DNA of 64,000 nt from an uncultured Victivallaceae bacterium (GTDB lineage: Bacteria > Verrucomicrobiota > Lentisphaeria > Victivallales > Victivallaceae), in NCBI GenBank assembly GCA_944389925.1, contig CALXOD010000016.1, positions 1 through 64,000 on the forward strand, in the 5' to 3' direction. Positions 33,683 through 44,482 of this stretch are shown one piece after another. A model generated the notes under the pieces. That model was not told the origin of the DNA and did no database searches. It was given only the letters and a program-made list of their open reading frames with translations. A program made the translations under genes and the position numbers. The first letter of the stretch is position 1, and every line of letters begins with the position of its first letter.

Positions 33683-36600
33683 TCAATCCTCGCGGTTATC
33701 CGAATCTTCCAGTTCTTCGGAAAACGTATCATCCAGTTCAGCAACGTACTCTTCGCCGGGAAATTCCTCATCCCCATCAGCGTCGGCCAAAGCGTCATCT
33801 GCATCATCATCGCCCCAGTCGATCGTCACTTCCTTTTCATCTTCGACGGCATCCGTCAGGAAATGCGGTTCCGGCTCCACCTCCGGCAATTCCGGCTCAA
33901 TTTCAGTCCCCAGGCATTTCAACCGGATGGACTGCATCAGCTCGGTACCGGTCCCGGCAGGAATCAGATGGCCGGTAATCACATTCTCCTTAAATCCGTT
34001 CAGGTTGTCCACCTTGCCCAACGTTGCCGCTTCCGTCAGAATCCGGGTCGTATCCTGGAAGGAGGCTGCGGAAATAAAGCTTTCCGTTTCCAGAGAAGCT
34101 TTGGTAATCCCCAGCAGAATCGGTTCCGCCGTCGCCGGCCGTTCACCGTGCTCCCGCAATTCCCGGTTCATCTGCTCGAATTCCGCATGATCCAGCTGCT
34201 CGCCCGGCAGATAGTCGCTGCCACCGGCATCTGTAATCCGAACCTTCTGCATCATCTGACGAATGATGATTTCAATATGTTTATCGTTGATTTCCACCCC
34301 CTGCGCTCGATAAACCAACTGAATTTCATCTACCAGATAACGCTGCAATTCCTGTGCACCGCACACTTCCAGCAGAGCATGAGGAACCACGGAGCCTTCC
34401 GTCAGTTTCTGGCCCTTGCGGACAAAATCCCCCTTGCCTACCGTCAGATGTTTGTTCGCCGGAATATTGTTGTGTTCTTCAACCTGATTCGATTCCGGGT
34501 CGCGGATAATCAGCTGACGACGGCCGCGGGAAATCTTATCCACTTCCACCACCCCGTCAATCCGGGCAATTTCCGCCACATCCTTCGGAATGCGCGCTTC
34601 AAACAACTCCGCAATACGCGGCAACCCCCCGGTAATGTCCTTATTCTTGGCGCTGGAACGCGGCACACGGGCAACCACCATACCGGGCTTGACTTTGGCG
34701 CCCGGCTTGGTCATCAGGAAGGCACCGGCCGGCAGCGGATAGTTCGCCAGAAATTCTCCGTCCGCCGTTTTGATCACAATCTGCGGATGCAGGTCGTCGC
34801 GGTGTTCCATAACCGTGATTTCTTCGGTACCGCCGCGTTTCTGACGACTCAGGGTCACCCCTTCAACCAGGTCGTGAAGTTCGACAATCCCGTCTTCTTC
34901 AATAATGATCGGCACATGGTAAGGATCCCAGTGTACGATCTGCTGGTTGGGCTGCACCGTCGAACCATCGGCGCATTCCAGTACCGCACCGGCTTCCAGT
35001 TCGTAACGATCCAACTCCGCTTCCCGCAGCGCGTCCGACCAATAGTCATAGTCCTTATTGAAGGTCGCTCCGATCGCTTCCGCTTCAAAACGGGCACGTT
35101 CGCGGGCCGATTTTTCCGCGGCCTTTGCGGCGGCGTCATCATAAACGATCACATAACCGTTTTTATTGACCACCACCGTCTGCCCCTTCTGATTTTTAAC
35201 GGTACGCACATTGAAGTATTTGATTTTCCCGCTGTTGCGAACCGTAATCACCGGCTGTTTGTACGCACTCGACGCGGTCCCTCCGATATGGAAGGTACGC
35301 ATCGTCAGCTGCGTCCCCGGTTCCCCGATGGACTGGGCAGCAATAATCCCAAGTGCATCCCCGATCTTGGCAACACGGTCACTGGCCAGGTTCCGCCCGT
35401 AACACTTGACGCAGACACCGCGATTGGTTCGGCATGTAAGGGTCGAACGGATCAGAATCTTCTGGATGCCACGCTTTTCCAGCAAGTCGGCGATCACCGG
35501 CGTGAATTCCTCACCGGCAGCAATAATCAACCGTCCGTCTCCGAACGCCGGATCGCGAATGTCCTGCGCACTGAAACGCCCGATAATACGATCCCGTACC
35601 GGCAGAATCGTTTCGTCCCCTTCCACAATCGGACTGACCCAGATCCCGTTGCGGGTACCGCAATCCTCTTCCCGGCAGATGACATCCTGAGCCACGTCCA
35701 CCAGACGGCGCGTCATGTACCCCGAGTCAGCGGTCTTCAACGCCGTATCCGCCAAACCTTTGCGGGCACCGTGCGTACTGATGAAGTATTCCAGCACCGT
35801 CAGGCCTTCACGGAAGTTGGAGATGATCGGCCGTTCAATGATGTCACCGGACGGTTTCGCCATCAAGCCCCGCATCCCGGCAAGCTGTTTGATCTGCTCC
35901 TTACTGCCGCGGGCACCGGAATCAAGCATGGCATACACCGGATTGATTTCGCCCTTCCGGGATTCCGTTTCCAGACGGTCAATCAGCTCCTTGGACACCT
36001 CATTCGCAGTCTGGGTCCAGATGTCGATCACCTTGTTGTGACGTTCTCCCTCGGTCAGAATCCCGTTGTTGTACTGATCCACGACCTTGGAGATCTCACC
36101 ACGGGCAACGTTAATAAGTTCTTCTTTCTTTTCCGGCACGTGCAAATCGGCAATCGAAATGGAGAGCCCCGCCAGCGTTGCATGTTTATATCCCAACGCC
36201 TTGAGATCATCCAGCAATTTGATCGTCGCCTCATGCCCCGCAACCTTATACGAGGCGCTGATCAGCGCGCCCAGCTCTTTCTTTTTGGCAATCCGGTTGA
36301 AAAAGCCGAGACGCTTGTCCCAGATTTCATTGAAAATACACCGTCCGGGCGAGGTCAGAATGTATTTCGCATCCTTTTCCCCATAAACCGTATCCTGCCC
36401 GCGATCGGGGTTGGGAATCCGTACCGCGTCGTGAATCTTCAGGTAGCCGCAGCTGAAAGCGTACAGAACTTCAAAGTAATCCTTGTACAGCTTCGCTTTT
36501 TCCTTATTACGCGGCTCATACGTCAGATAATAAGCCCCGAGAGTGATGTCCTGAGTCGGAGAAACGATCGGTTTCCCGTTGGCAGGTGAAAAGATGTTGT

Positions 36601-38071
36601 TGGGAGACAACATCAACAACTTGGTTTCCATCTGCGCTTCATTGGACAATGGCACATGGACTGCCATCTGGTCACCGTCGAAGTCGGCATTGTATGCGGT
36701 ACACACCAGCGGATGCACCCGCAAAGCCGAACCTTCAATCAACACTGGATCGAAAGCCTGAATACTGAGCCGGTGCAGCGTCGGCGCACGGTTCAGCATG
36801 ATCGGATGGCCCTTGGTCACCTCTTCGAGAATATCCCATACCACCGGTTCGCCGCGCTCAATCATCTTCTTTGCACCGCGTACGGTATGGGCAAGATTCC
36901 GCCCCTTCAGATGACGGATGATGAACGGCTCAAAAAGAATCAGAGCCATTTTCTTCGGCAGTCCACACTGCCAGATCTTCAACTCCGGACCGACCACGAT
37001 CACGGAACGGCCGGAATAATCCACCCGTTTCCCGAGCAGGTTCTGACGGAACCGGCCCTGTTTCCCCTTGAGCATATCGCTCAGGGATTTGAGAGCGCGG
37101 TTCCCGGCTCCGGTCACAGCCCGGCCATGACGCCCATTGTCCATCAGCGCATCCACCGCTTCCTGCAGCATGCGCTTTTCGTTCCGGATAATCACCTCCG
37201 GCGTTCGCAGATGGAGCAGATTCTTCAACCGGTTGTTACGGTTGATCACCCGACGGTACAGGTCATTCAGGTCGGACGTAGCAAAACGACCGCCTTCCAG
37301 CGGCACCAGCGGTCGCAAGTCCGGCGGAATTACCGGCAACACCGAAAGCAGCATCCATTCCGGCCGGGAATTGCTGTTAATGAATCCTTCCACCAGCCGC
37401 AACCGCTTCGCCAGTTTTTTCCGAATGGCCTTGTTCTTGGTCCCTTCGAGGCTGACCTCCAGTTCCGCCTTGAGCGAAGGCAGGTCGATCAGCTCCAGCA
37501 ATGCTTTGAGTGCCGGACCGCCCATGTCGGCGGCAAAAGCATCGCCGTAGGCATCGCGCGCCTGACGGTAGTCAATATCATTCATCACCTGCCCCAGCTG
37601 GAGCGGGGTATCGCCCGGATCGGTCACCACATATTCTTCGTAATAAATGACCTTTTCCAGAGATTTTGCAGTCATGTCCAGCATGAGACCGATACGGCTC
37701 GGCATACATTTGAAAAACCAGATGTGCGATACCGGCACCGCCAGTTCAATATGGCCCATGCGTTCACGCCGCACCTTGGACTGGGTCACTTCAACGCCGC
37801 AACGGTCACAAACAATGCCCTTGTGCTTGACCCGCTTGTATTTTCCGCAATTGCACTCCCAGTCGCGGGTAGGACCGAAAATCCGTTCACAAAACAGCCC
37901 GCCCTTTTCCGGCTTGAAACTGCGATAGTTGATCGTTTCGGGATTTTTGACTTCGCCGTGCGACCACGAACGGATCACTTCCGGCGACGCCACATTAATC
38001 GAAACGGCGCCGAACGAAGTCGCCGCGGTCTTGCCCAGCAACTCCCGGTAAGCATGAGTATTGTCAACCAA
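33683..38071 (-). CDS. rpoC: RNA polymerase subunit beta'
   Basis: The 1462-aa protein is complete. It has the N-terminal zinc site [20 protein letters not shown], the DNA-clamp region, the active-centre Mg loop [15 protein letters not shown], a trigger-loop region with [19 protein letters not shown] and the second zinc site near [15 protein letters not shown]. The C-terminal ~90 residues are strongly acidic (Asp/Glu-rich), longer than the usual tail. It starts 15 bases after the rpoB stop. With RpoB it forms the catalytic cleft of RNA polymerase. Confidence 0.98.
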   Translation of the reverse strand: MVDNTHAYRELLGKTAATSFGAVSINVASPEVIRSWSHGEVKNPETINYRSFKPEKGGLFCERIFGPTRDWECNCGKYKRVKHKGIVCDRCGVEVTQSKVRRERMGHIELAVPVSHIWFFKCMPSRIGLMLDMTAKSLEKVIYYEEYVVTDPGDTPLQLGQVMNDIDYRQARDAYGDAFAADMGGPALKALLELIDLPSLKAELEVSLEGTKNKAIRKKLAKRLRLVEGFINSNSRPEWMLLSVLPVIPPDLRPLVPLEGGRFATSDLNDLYRRVINRNNRLKNLLHLRTPEVIIRNEKRMLQEAVDALMDNGRHGRAVTGAGNRALKSLSDMLKGKQGRFRQNLLGKRVDYSGRSVIVVGPELKIWQCGLPKKMALILFEPFIIRHLKGRNLAHTVRGAKKMIERGEPVVWDILEEVTKGHPIMLNRAPTLHRLSIQAFDPVLIEGSALRVHPLVCTAYNADFDGDQMAVHVPLSNEAQMETKLLMLSPNNIFSPANGKPIVSPTQDITLGAYYLTYEPRNKEKAKLYKDYFEVLYAFSCGYLKIHDAVRIPNPDRGQDTVYGEKDAKYILTSPGRCIFNEIWDKRLGFFNRIAKKKELGALISASYKVAGHEATIKLLDDLKALGYKHATLAGLSISIADLHVPEKKEELINVARGEISKVVDQYNNGILTEGERHNKVIDIWTQTANEVSKELIDRLETESRKGEINPVYAMLDSGARGSKEQIKQLAGMRGLMAKPSGDIIERPIISNFREGLTVLEYFISTHGARKGLADTALKTADSGYMTRRLVDVAQDVICREEDCGTRNGIWVSPIVEGDETILPVRDRIIGRFSAQDIRDPAFGDGRLIIAAGEEFTPVIADLLEKRGIQKILIRSTLTCRTNRGVCVKCYGRNLASDRVAKIGDALGIIAAQSIGEPGTQLTMRTFHIGGTASSAYKQPVITVRNSGKIKYFNVRTVKNQKGQTVVVNKNGYVIVYDDAAAKAAEKSARERARFEAEAIGATFNKDYDYWSDALREAELDRYELEAGAVLECADGSTVQPNQQIVHWDPYHVPIIIEEDGIVELHDLVEGVTLSRQKRGGTEEITVMEHRDDLHPQIVIKTADGEFLANYPLPAGAFLMTKPGAKVKPGMVVARVPRSSAKNKDITGGLPRIAELFEARIPKDVAEIARIDGVVEVDKISRGRRQLIIRDPESNQVEEHNNIPANKHLTVGKGDFVRKGQKLTEGSVVPHALLEVCGAQELQRYLVDEIQLVYRAQGVEINDKHIEIIIRQMMQKVRITDAGGSDYLPGEQLDHAEFEQMNRELREHGERPATAEPILLGITKASLETESFISAASFQDTTRILTEAATLGKVDNLNGFKENVITGHLIPAGTGTELMQSIRLKCLGTEIEPELPEVEPEPHFLTDAVEDEKEVTIDWGDDDADDALADADGDEEFPGEEYVAELDDTFSEELEDSDNRED

Positions 38072-38086
38072 GGTAACGACCCTCCG

Positions 38087-41000
38087 TTATTGATTATCAG
38101 CAGATTTCTTGACGGTACGGATATCCAGCCCGAGGCTCTGCATTTCCTTGAGCAACACGTTGAACGACTCGGGACGGCCGGCCTCCAGCACGTTCTGCCC
38201 CTTGACGATCGATTCATAAATCCGGGCCCGTCCAGCCACGTCGTCCGACTTGACCGTCAGCATTTCCTGCAGGTTATAGGCAGCACCGTACGCTTCGAGC
38301 GCCCACACTTCCATTTCCCCGAAACGCTGACCGCCATGCTGAGCCTTACCGCCGAGCGGCTGCTGGGTCACCAGCGAATAGGGCCCAACGGCACGGGCGT
38401 GAATCTTGTTTGCAACCAAGTGGTCCAGCTTCAACATGTAAATCTGGCCGACCAGTACCCGCTGGTCAAAGCGGTCCCCGGTACGTCCGTCATACAGGTC
38501 AGTCTTGCCGTCGTACTCGTATTCTCCCTGCTCGTTGCGGCGGAAGCCCCAATGATGATTGCAGCCTTCTTTTTCGGCATAACGCTCATTGGCTTCCTTC
38601 ATTAATTCCACAATCTGCTCTTCGGAAATCCCGTCAAACACCGGGGTCGCCACCTTGATGCCCAGCATCTTGGCCGCCCATCCCAGGTGCGTTTCCAGCA
38701 CCTGCCCGATGTTCATACGGCTCGGCACCCCCAGCGGGTTGAGCACGATATCCACCGGCGTTCCATCCTCCAGGAACGGCATATCTTCAATCGGAACGAT
38801 CTTGGAAACAATCCCCTTGTTCCCGTGACGTCCGGCCATTTTGTCTCCGACTTGAAGCTTGCGTTTGCAGCCGACATAAACTTTGACCCGTTTGATAACA
38901 CCGGGATCGAAGCCTTCCCCTTCCTCCAGATTCTGCATGGAACGTTCCCGTTCCGTTTCATTCTCTTCAAACTGAGGAATGAACGTGGCGATCACCTCGG
39001 CAATCCGGGTCTTCAACTCGCAATCTTCCATCTGCCAGGAATTATAATGAGAAGCCAGCTTCTGAATCGAGCTCTTGGTAACTTTCCGATTCTGCCCGAT
39101 CAACAGCACTGCTTCCTTGCCATCAGACGTATCATAGATCGGATACGGCAACTTGATCCCCAGCATGAAGTCGGCCAGACGGCTGGACAAATCATCCACC
39201 AGACCATTATAGATTTCCCGGTAGCTGTCCTTGAGCATCTTCGCCTGACGGCGGGCTTCCGTCTTAGTCAGGCTCTGGCGATTCGGATCCTTGGCGTATT
39301 CAATGCGAATATCCATGACGATACCGCCTTTGCCACTGGAAACCACCAGACTCGAATCTTTGACGTCCGCGGCTTTTTCACCGAAAATCGCCCGCAGCAG
39401 ACGTTCTTCCGGAGCCAGTTCAGTTTCGCTTTTCGGCGTGATTTTGCCGACCAGGATATCGCCCGGTTTTACTTCAGCACCTTCGCAGACTACTCCGCGG
39501 GCATCGAGATTGCGCAGCGCATCTTCACTGACGTTGGGAATATCCCGAGTGATTTCTTCCGGCCCCAACTTGGTTTCCCGGCTGGTAATCTCAAACTCAT
39601 CCACATGGATGCTGGTATAGACATCCTCCTTGACCAGCCGTTCACTGACCACAATGGCGTCTTCGAAGTTATATCCGCACCAGGGCATGAATGCCACCAG
39701 CACGTTACGTCCAAGGGCCAGTTCCCCGCCCTGCGTCGAAGCGCCGTCGGCAATGACGTCTCCAGCCTTGATCACCTGCAGCCGCTGAATGATCGGCTTC
39801 TGGTTGACACAGGTTCCAGCATTGCTGCGCAAAAATTTATTCAGCTTATAAACCTGTGCCCTGTCCGGTTCGGCCGTTTCCTCCAGGGGTTTGCCGTCCA
39901 CGGTGATCACGATGCGCGTAGACGTTACTTCCGCCGCAATGCCGTCGGCCTTCGCCGTTACCACTGCCCGGGAGTCACGGGCGATCCGTTCTTCCAGCCC
40001 GGTCCCCACCAGCGGCGACTCAGTAGTCAGAAGCGGAACAGCCTGCCGCTGCATGTTTGCCCCCATCAGAGCGCGGTTAGCGTCGTCGTGTTCCAGGAAG
40101 GGCACGATACCGGCAGCAGCGCTGACCAGCTGTTTCGGAGAAACGTCCATGTACTGCACTTCCTTGCTCGGACGCTCGCCCGATTCCCCCAGATGGCGAC
40201 TCATGACCACTTCCCGAACGAAACGGTTGTTTTCGTCCAGCAGGGCGTTGGCCTGCGCAATCACATACTGCTCTTCCTTGTCCGCAGTCAGGAAATCGAT
40301 TTCATTGGTCACCTGACCGTCCACTACCCGGCGGTACGGTGTTTCCAGAAAACCGTATTTGTCAATAACCGCATAAAGCGACAACGAAGAAATCAAACCG
40401 ATATTCGGGCCTTCCGGAGTTTCAATCGGACAGATCCGCCCGTAATGGCTGGAATGCACGTCACGAACCTCAAACCCGGCTCGGTCGCGGCTCAAACCAC
40501 CCGGTCCGAGAGCGCTGAGACGCCGTTTATTGGTCAACTCGCTCAGCGGATTGGTCTGGTCCATAAACTGCGACAGCTGGCTGCGCGCGAAAAAGTCCCG
40601 GATCACGCCGGCAAACGCTTTCGGATTAATCAGCTTGCTCGGCATCAACGAAGTGTCTTCATTGCTGTTGATCAATGTCATACGTTCCCGGATGACACGC
40701 TCGGTGCGGAGCAGACCGGCCCGGCATTGATTCTGCAGCAATTCCCCTACCGTCCGCACCCGGCGGCTGCCGAGATGGTCAATATCATCCACCGCCCCAC
40801 CGGCATGACGCAAGCGAATCAACATTTTAGTCGCCACCATCAGGTCTTCCGGACGCAATACCCGATCGGTAACCGATTCGTCAAAGCCAAGCCGCTCATT
40901 AAGCTTATAACGGCCTACAGCGCCAAGATCATACCGACGGTTATCAAAAAACAGACGATGAATCAACTGTTCCGCATTTTTGACATTCGGCGGATCCCCG

Positions 41001-41917
41001 GGGCGCATGCGCCGGTAAATTTCCTTCAACGCTTCTTCACGATTGCGGGAAGGATCCTTCCGCAAACAGCCGATGATGTAATGATCACCGTCGGCAACAT
41101 GGGCAAGTTCCACCTGATCGATGTCTGCTTCCTGCAGCTTCTTGAGGTCATTTTCTGTCAGCTGGGTCAATTCATTGACCAGCAGCGTATCATCTTCCGT
41201 GGTAATATCGTCAACCGTGTAGTATCCGGTCAGATCCTTCATCTTAAGCAGAGAGGACAACGACATCTTCTTGATTTCGTAGACATGTGAAAGAATGTCG
41301 CGGTTGGTCTCATAGCCAATGGCCCGAAGGAAAGTCGTAATGTAGAATTTACGACGGCGACGGCGACGGTCCAGATAGATATAAATATAATCATTGATGT
41401 CAAATTGGACATCCATCCAGGACCCACGGTCCGGAATCACCCGGTAGGAATAGAGGGTACGTCCGGAGGTATGCCGGGTCTTTTCAAAACAGATCCCGGG
41501 TGACCGGTGCAGCTGGCTGATAATTACCCGCTCCGCTCCGTTAATGACAAAAGTCCCCTGCTCCGTCATCAACGGCAAATCCCCCATATATACCCGTTCT
41601 GGGATCTCGACACCGTTCTGTTTCAGCACAAAATCCACATAAAGCGGCGCATCATAGATCCGGCCGTCCTTAATGCAGTCAACCACTTCAAACTTGGCGT
41701 CACCGATCGCGTAACCGACATACTCCACGGAAATCTGTTTATCAAAGCTTTCAATCGGGAAAATCTCGTTGAAAACCTCTTGCAGTCCCTGATTAGCGCG
41801 CTGGTCCGCCGGCACATCCTTCTGGAGAAAATCCCGGTACGAATCAATCTGCAATCCAATCAGATCCGGCACCTCCAGAACGTCCTTCAATTTGCCAAAG
41901 TTGATGCGATCACTCAT
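38087..41917 (-). CDS. rpoB: RNA polymerase subunit beta
   Basis: The 1276-aa protein is complete. It shows the rifampicin region SQLSQFMDQTNPLSELTNKR and RRLSALGPGGLSRDRAGFEV, then HYGRICPIETPEGPNIGLI, the switch and hinge blocks (NVLVAFMPWCGYNFEDAIV, GDKMAGRHGNKGIVSKI) and the C-terminal GKAQHGGQRFGEMEVWALEA clamp. The rifampicin-pocket residues read as the sensitive form (Asp of MDQ, His replaced by Asn/Lys-type context NKR, Ser of RLSAL). It follows rplL after a 412-bp gap that carries hairpins. Confidence 0.98.
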   Translation of the reverse strand: MSDRINFGKLKDVLEVPDLIGLQIDSYRDFLQKDVPADQRANQGLQEVFNEIFPIESFDKQISVEYVGYAIGDAKFEVVDCIKDGRIYDAPLYVDFVLKQNGVEIPERVYMGDLPLMTEQGTFVINGAERVIISQLHRSPGICFEKTRHTSGRTLYSYRVIPDRGSWMDVQFDINDYIYIYLDRRRRRRKFYITTFLRAIGYETNRDILSHVYEIKKMSLSSLLKMKDLTGYYTVDDITTEDDTLLVNELTQLTENDLKKLQEADIDQVELAHVADGDHYIIGCLRKDPSRNREEALKEIYRRMRPGDPPNVKNAEQLIHRLFFDNRRYDLGAVGRYKLNERLGFDESVTDRVLRPEDLMVATKMLIRLRHAGGAVDDIDHLGSRRVRTVGELLQNQCRAGLLRTERVIRERMTLINSNEDTSLMPSKLINPKAFAGVIRDFFARSQLSQFMDQTNPLSELTNKRRLSALGPGGLSRDRAGFEVRDVHSSHYGRICPIETPEGPNIGLISSLSLYAVIDKYGFLETPYRRVVDGQVTNEIDFLTADKEEQYVIAQANALLDENNRFVREVVMSRHLGESGERPSKEVQYMDVSPKQLVSAAAGIVPFLEHDDANRALMGANMQRQAVPLLTTESPLVGTGLEERIARDSRAVVTAKADGIAAEVTSTRIVITVDGKPLEETAEPDRAQVYKLNKFLRSNAGTCVNQKPIIQRLQVIKAGDVIADGASTQGGELALGRNVLVAFMPWCGYNFEDAIVVSERLVKEDVYTSIHVDEFEITSRETKLGPEEITRDIPNVSEDALRNLDARGVVCEGAEVKPGDILVGKITPKSETELAPEERLLRAIFGEKAADVKDSSLVVSSGKGGIVMDIRIEYAKDPNRQSLTKTEARRQAKMLKDSYREIYNGLVDDLSSRLADFMLGIKLPYPIYDTSDGKEAVLLIGQNRKVTKSSIQKLASHYNSWQMEDCELKTRIAEVIATFIPQFEENETERERSMQNLEEGEGFDPGVIKRVKVYVGCKRKLQVGDKMAGRHGNKGIVSKIVPIEDMPFLEDGTPVDIVLNPLGVPSRMNIGQVLETHLGWAAKMLGIKVATPVFDGISEEQIVELMKEANERYAEKEGCNHHWGFRRNEQGEYEYDGKTDLYDGRTGDRFDQRVLVGQIYMLKLDHLVANKIHARAVGPYSLVTQQPLGGKAQHGGQRFGEMEVWALEAYGAAYNLQEMLTVKSDDVAGRARIYESIVKGQNVLEAGRPESFNVLLKEMQSLGLDIRTVKKSADNQ

Positions 41918-42190
41918 AATCCACCATGTCTCAATCTGTTATCTCAACAAAACGACTATATGAAAAAACGGTCCCGCCGTTTTCTGCCCCGTCAGCAACC
42001 CGGAATCCGCCCAGAGGGCTGCATAAACCCATTTCTTCTCTGCAATGACGCTGTTCCGACAGCAGCCACTCCATTCCGGTAAAAAAAAGCTGAAAAAATT
42101 CAAAAAAAAATTCAAAACACACATTACAACAAATGCGAAAACCCCGAACTCAAAAAACCCGCAAAACAGTGGGACTTTGATTCGGAGTTG

Positions 42191-42232
42191 CCGGTTATCG
42201 CACGGCAAAAAACCACACCGTGCGACTCCCGG
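42191..42232 (-). repeat. Inverted repeat, stem-loop in the rplL-rpoB spacer
   Basis: TCGCACGG and CCGTGCGA pair perfectly over 8 bp around a 12-base loop; after a 3x3 internal loop CCGG pairs with CCGG outside. On the transcribed strand the loop is T-rich, and no T run follows the stem, so it is not an ordinary terminator. Confidence 0.6.
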
Positions 42233-42278
42233 ACTTTTGCTGAACGCATCCTCCTGATACCAGGCATGGATACGAAAG

Positions 42279-42313
42279 AACGGCAGGAGAGAAAAAAAAT
42301 CCATCCCGCCGTT
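42279..42313 (-). repeat. Inverted repeat just after rplL
   Basis: AACGGCAGGA and TCCCGCCGTT pair over 10 bp with one mismatch that is a G-U wobble in RNA; the loop is 15 bases with eight T on the minus strand. It begins 17 bp after the rplL stop. Confidence 0.55.
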
Positions 42314-42329
42314 GCGGAAATGCTCAGAT

Positions 42330-42716
42330 TTACTTGATTTCGACCTGCGCACCGGCCGCTTCGAGCTGAGCCTTCATCTTTTCGGCTTCTTCCTTATTGG
42401 CGCCTTCCTTGATGGCCTTCGGAGCGGCTTCCACCAGATCCTTGGCTTCCTTCAACCCGAGACCGGTGATGGCGCGGACTTCCTTGATAACCGCGACTTT
42501 ATTATCACCGAAGGATTTCAGCACGACATCGAATTCCGTCTTTTCTTCGGCGGCGGCAGCGGCAGCAGCCGGAGCCGCGGCTGCAGCAACCGCGACCGGA
42601 GCCGCAGCGCTGACACCCAGACGTTCTTCAAGGGCCTTGACCAGCTTGGAAAGTTCCAGCACGGTCATGTTTTCAACATAGGAGATGAATTCTTCCATTT
42701 TGGCTTCTTCGGACAT
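42330..42716 (-). CDS. rplL: 50S ribosomal protein L7/L12
   Basis: The 128-aa acidic protein has an N-terminal dimer helix ([20 protein letters not shown]) and an Ala-rich hinge of about 25 residues. The C-terminal factor-binding domain reads [40 protein letters not shown] and [10 protein letters not shown]. It forms the ribosomal stalk that recruits EF-Tu, EF-G and other GTPases. GGAGG lies about 8 bases before the ATG; it follows rplJ by 32 bp. Confidence 0.97.
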   Translation of the reverse strand: MSEEAKMEEFISYVENMTVLELSKLVKALEERLGVSAAAPVAVAAAAAPAAAAAAAEEKTEFDVVLKSFGDNKVAVIKEVRAITGLGLKEAKDLVEAAPKAIKEGANKEEAEKMKAQLEAAGAQVEIK

Positions 42717-42748
42717 GATAAAATGCCTCCATTAAATGATTGGTGAAA

Positions 42749-43267
42749 TTACTGTTCGAGCTTGTCTTTGTATGCGTTAAGCACATTGAGGATACTCGCC
42801 GCCTTGGCATTGAGCACACTGACCAGATTGCGCGACGGCGCCTGGAGAACACCCAGCAACTGGGCCTGCAACACCGCTTTGGGAGGCAGTGCCGCGATGT
42901 CGTTCACCTCGGAAACCGTCAGCAGAGCGCCTTCGAAGTACCCGCACTTCGGCGCCACCTGTTCAAACTTCTTGCCGAACTCGACGATCAGCTTGGCTGC
43001 GGCACCGGCATCGCCCTTGCCGCAGACCAGCGCCGTTCCGTCCGCCAGAGGCAGAGTGGACAGGACGTCGATCTTCAGAAGTTCCCCCGCCTTGCGGATC
43101 AGGGTGTTCTTGAGCACATGGCATTCGGCTCCCACCGCTGCCAGCTGATTGCGGAACTCGGAAAAGTCTTTAACTTTCAGCCCCGCATAAGAGATAAAGT
43201 AAACATAATCGGAGTCGGAAATCAGACTGCCGATATAGTTCACCAGATGGAGCTTCTCACTTCTCAT
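42749..43267 (-). CDS. rplJ: 50S ribosomal protein L10
   Basis: The 172-aa protein has the L10 order: an N-terminal RNA-binding part (YFISYAGLKVKDFSEFRNQL, ECHVLKNTLIRKAGE) and a C-terminal helix ending VLNVLNAYKDKLEQ that carries L7/L12 dimers. The start overlaps the rplA stop by four bases, so the L10-binding leader found ahead of rplJ in many bacteria is not present at this spot. Confidence 0.93.
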   Translation of the reverse strand: MRSEKLHLVNYIGSLISDSDYVYFISYAGLKVKDFSEFRNQLAAVGAECHVLKNTLIRKAGELLKIDVLSTLPLADGTALVCGKGDAGAAAKLIVEFGKKFEQVAPKCGYFEGALLTVSEVNDIAALPPKAVLQAQLLGVLQAPSRNLVSVLNAKAASILNVLNAYKDKLEQ

Positions 43268-43965
43268 TCTTTGGACCTCACGAGTTCTTTGACGTTAACT
43301 TTGACGCCGGGACTCATGGTCGACGAAATCGTGCAGCTGATGAAATAGACTCCCTTGGCCGAGGTCGGTTTCGCCTTGGCCAGCGCATCGGCAACCGCAT
43401 AGAAGTTTTCTTTCAAGGCATCCGCCTCAAACGACAACTTCCCGATCGGAACGTGCACACAACCACCGCGGTCAGCACGAAATTCCGCACGACCAGCCTT
43501 GGCTTCACGCACAGCATTACCGGTCTGATCGGTAACTGTGCCGGTTTTCGGGTTCGGCATCAAACCGCGCGGCCCCAGCTGACGGCCCAACGGACGCACC
43601 AGCTTCATCGCATCAGGCGTGGCAATCAAAACATCAAAATCGGTCCAGCCGCCCTTGATCTTTTCCACCACATCTTCATAACCGACAATATCCGCACCAG
43701 CCGCCTGCGCTTCAGCAGCAGCAGCACCATCAGCCACAACCGCTACACGAACCGTCTTACCGGTTCCCCGCGGCAACGCCACCGCGCCACGAACCGTCTG
43801 ATCCGATTTACGCGTATCGACCCCGAGCTTCAGAGCCATTTCGACAGTTTCGTCAAATTTGACATGCGGCATCGACTTGAGCAATGCCAGTGCTTCGGAC
43901 AGCTCGAACCGCTGCTGCCGGTCAAAGGTCGCCGCCTGAGCTTTGTACAGTTTGCTTTTACGCAT
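43264..43965 (-). CDS. rplA: 50S ribosomal protein L1
   Basis: The 233-aa protein has L1 blocks: [75 protein letters not shown] and [19 protein letters not shown]1 binds helix 77 of 23S rRNA and represses its own operon through a similar mRNA structure; such a structure is seen ahead of rplK. It overlaps rplK by 8 bases. Confidence 0.97.
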   Translation of the reverse strand: MRKSKLYKAQAATFDRQQRFELSEALALLKSMPHVKFDETVEMALKLGVDTRKSDQTVRGAVALPRGTGKTVRVAVVADGAAAAEAQAAGADIVGYEDVVEKIKGGWTDFDVLIATPDAMKLVRPLGRQLGPRGLMPNPKTGTVTDQTGNAVREAKAGRAEFRADRGGCVHVPIGKLSFEADALKENFYAVADALAKAKPTSAKGVYFISCTISSTMSPGVKVNVKELVRSKE

Positions 43966-44386
43966 CTACCACCTCGATTCCCATGCTGCGCGCGGTTCCT
44001 TCGATGATGCGCATGGCCGCTTCCTCGCTCCGGGCGTTGATGTCATCCTTTTTGATCTTGACGATTTCACGAATCTGCTCGCGGGTAATCTTCCCAACCT
44101 TTTCGGTACCGGGTTTCTTCGCCGCAGAAGCCACACCCGCCGCTTTCTTGATCAGAACAGCAGCCGGAGGCGACTTGCAGATGAACGTGAACGACCGGTC
44201 CTGATAGACCGTGATCACAACCGGGATGATCATCCCACTCTGAGACTGAGTGGCGGCATTGAACTGCTTACAGAACTCCATGATGTTGCAGCCCGCCTGG
44301 CCGAGCGCCGGGCCAATAGGCGGCGCCGGGTTCGCGGCTCCGGCCGGAATCTGCAACCGGATCAAGCCTGTAACTTTCTTTGCCAT
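43958..44386 (-). CDS. rplK: 50S ribosomal protein L11
   Basis: ATG 44386 has GGAG eight bases upstream; an ATG six codons earlier overlaps this site. The 142-aa protein starts [20 protein letters not shown] and has [20 protein letters not shown], the N-terminal block at the GTPase centre, and an RNA-binding C-terminal domain ending [10 protein letters not shown]. It is the first gene of the rplKAJL group. Confidence 0.97.
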   Translation of the reverse strand: MAKKVTGLIRLQIPAGAANPAPPIGPALGQAGCNIMEFCKQFNAATQSQSGMIIPVVITVYQDRSFTFICKSPPAAVLIKKAAGVASAAKKPGTEKVGKITREQIREIVKIKKDDINARSEEAAMRIIEGTARSMGIEVVDA

Positions 44387-44412
44387 ACATGATCTCCATT
44401 TCACGACTCGCA

Positions 44413-44442
44413 GGTGGTCGGGCCGGCAGGGAACCTCCCACC
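44413..44442 (-). promoter_or_regulatory. Probable L1-binding operator in the rplK leader
   Basis: On the transcribed strand GGTGG-GAGG, a 12-base apical part and CCGA-CCACC form a lower 5-bp helix with an asymmetric GAGG/CCGA loop, 27 bases before the rplK ATG. This GTGGGAGG...CGACCAC pattern resembles leaders seen upstream of rplK in many bacteria, thought to mimic the L1 site on 23S rRNA. Binding would repress rplK and rplA. The match is by eye and recall. Confidence 0.65.
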
Positions 44443-44482
44443 TCGAATCCGATGGCTATTATTGACACCAAGTTCCGACCGC

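Larger units (their letters stand above)
41918..42329 (-). other. rplL-rpoB intergenic region with two hairpins
   Basis: A 412-bp spacer without a credible gene. Just after rplL, the inverted repeat 42279-42313 (10 bp with one wobble, T-rich 15-base loop) and a second one at 42191-42232 can form stem-loops on the minus strand. The part nearer rpoB has A-rich runs around 42087-42140. It resembles in position the attenuator and RNase III region of E. coli rplL-rpoB, but shows no sequence likeness that I can assert. Confidence 0.5.

Noticed and set aside
33683-33960. Acidic rpoC tail as a possible frameshift artefact
   Set aside because: The frame is continuous, codon usage does not change, and acidic tails are known in some RpoC proteins.
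33473-41290. Very long plus-strand frames (up to 1038 codons) opposite rpoC and rpoB
   Set aside because: They mirror the codon bias of the highly conserved rpo genes on the other strand and have no family resemblance.
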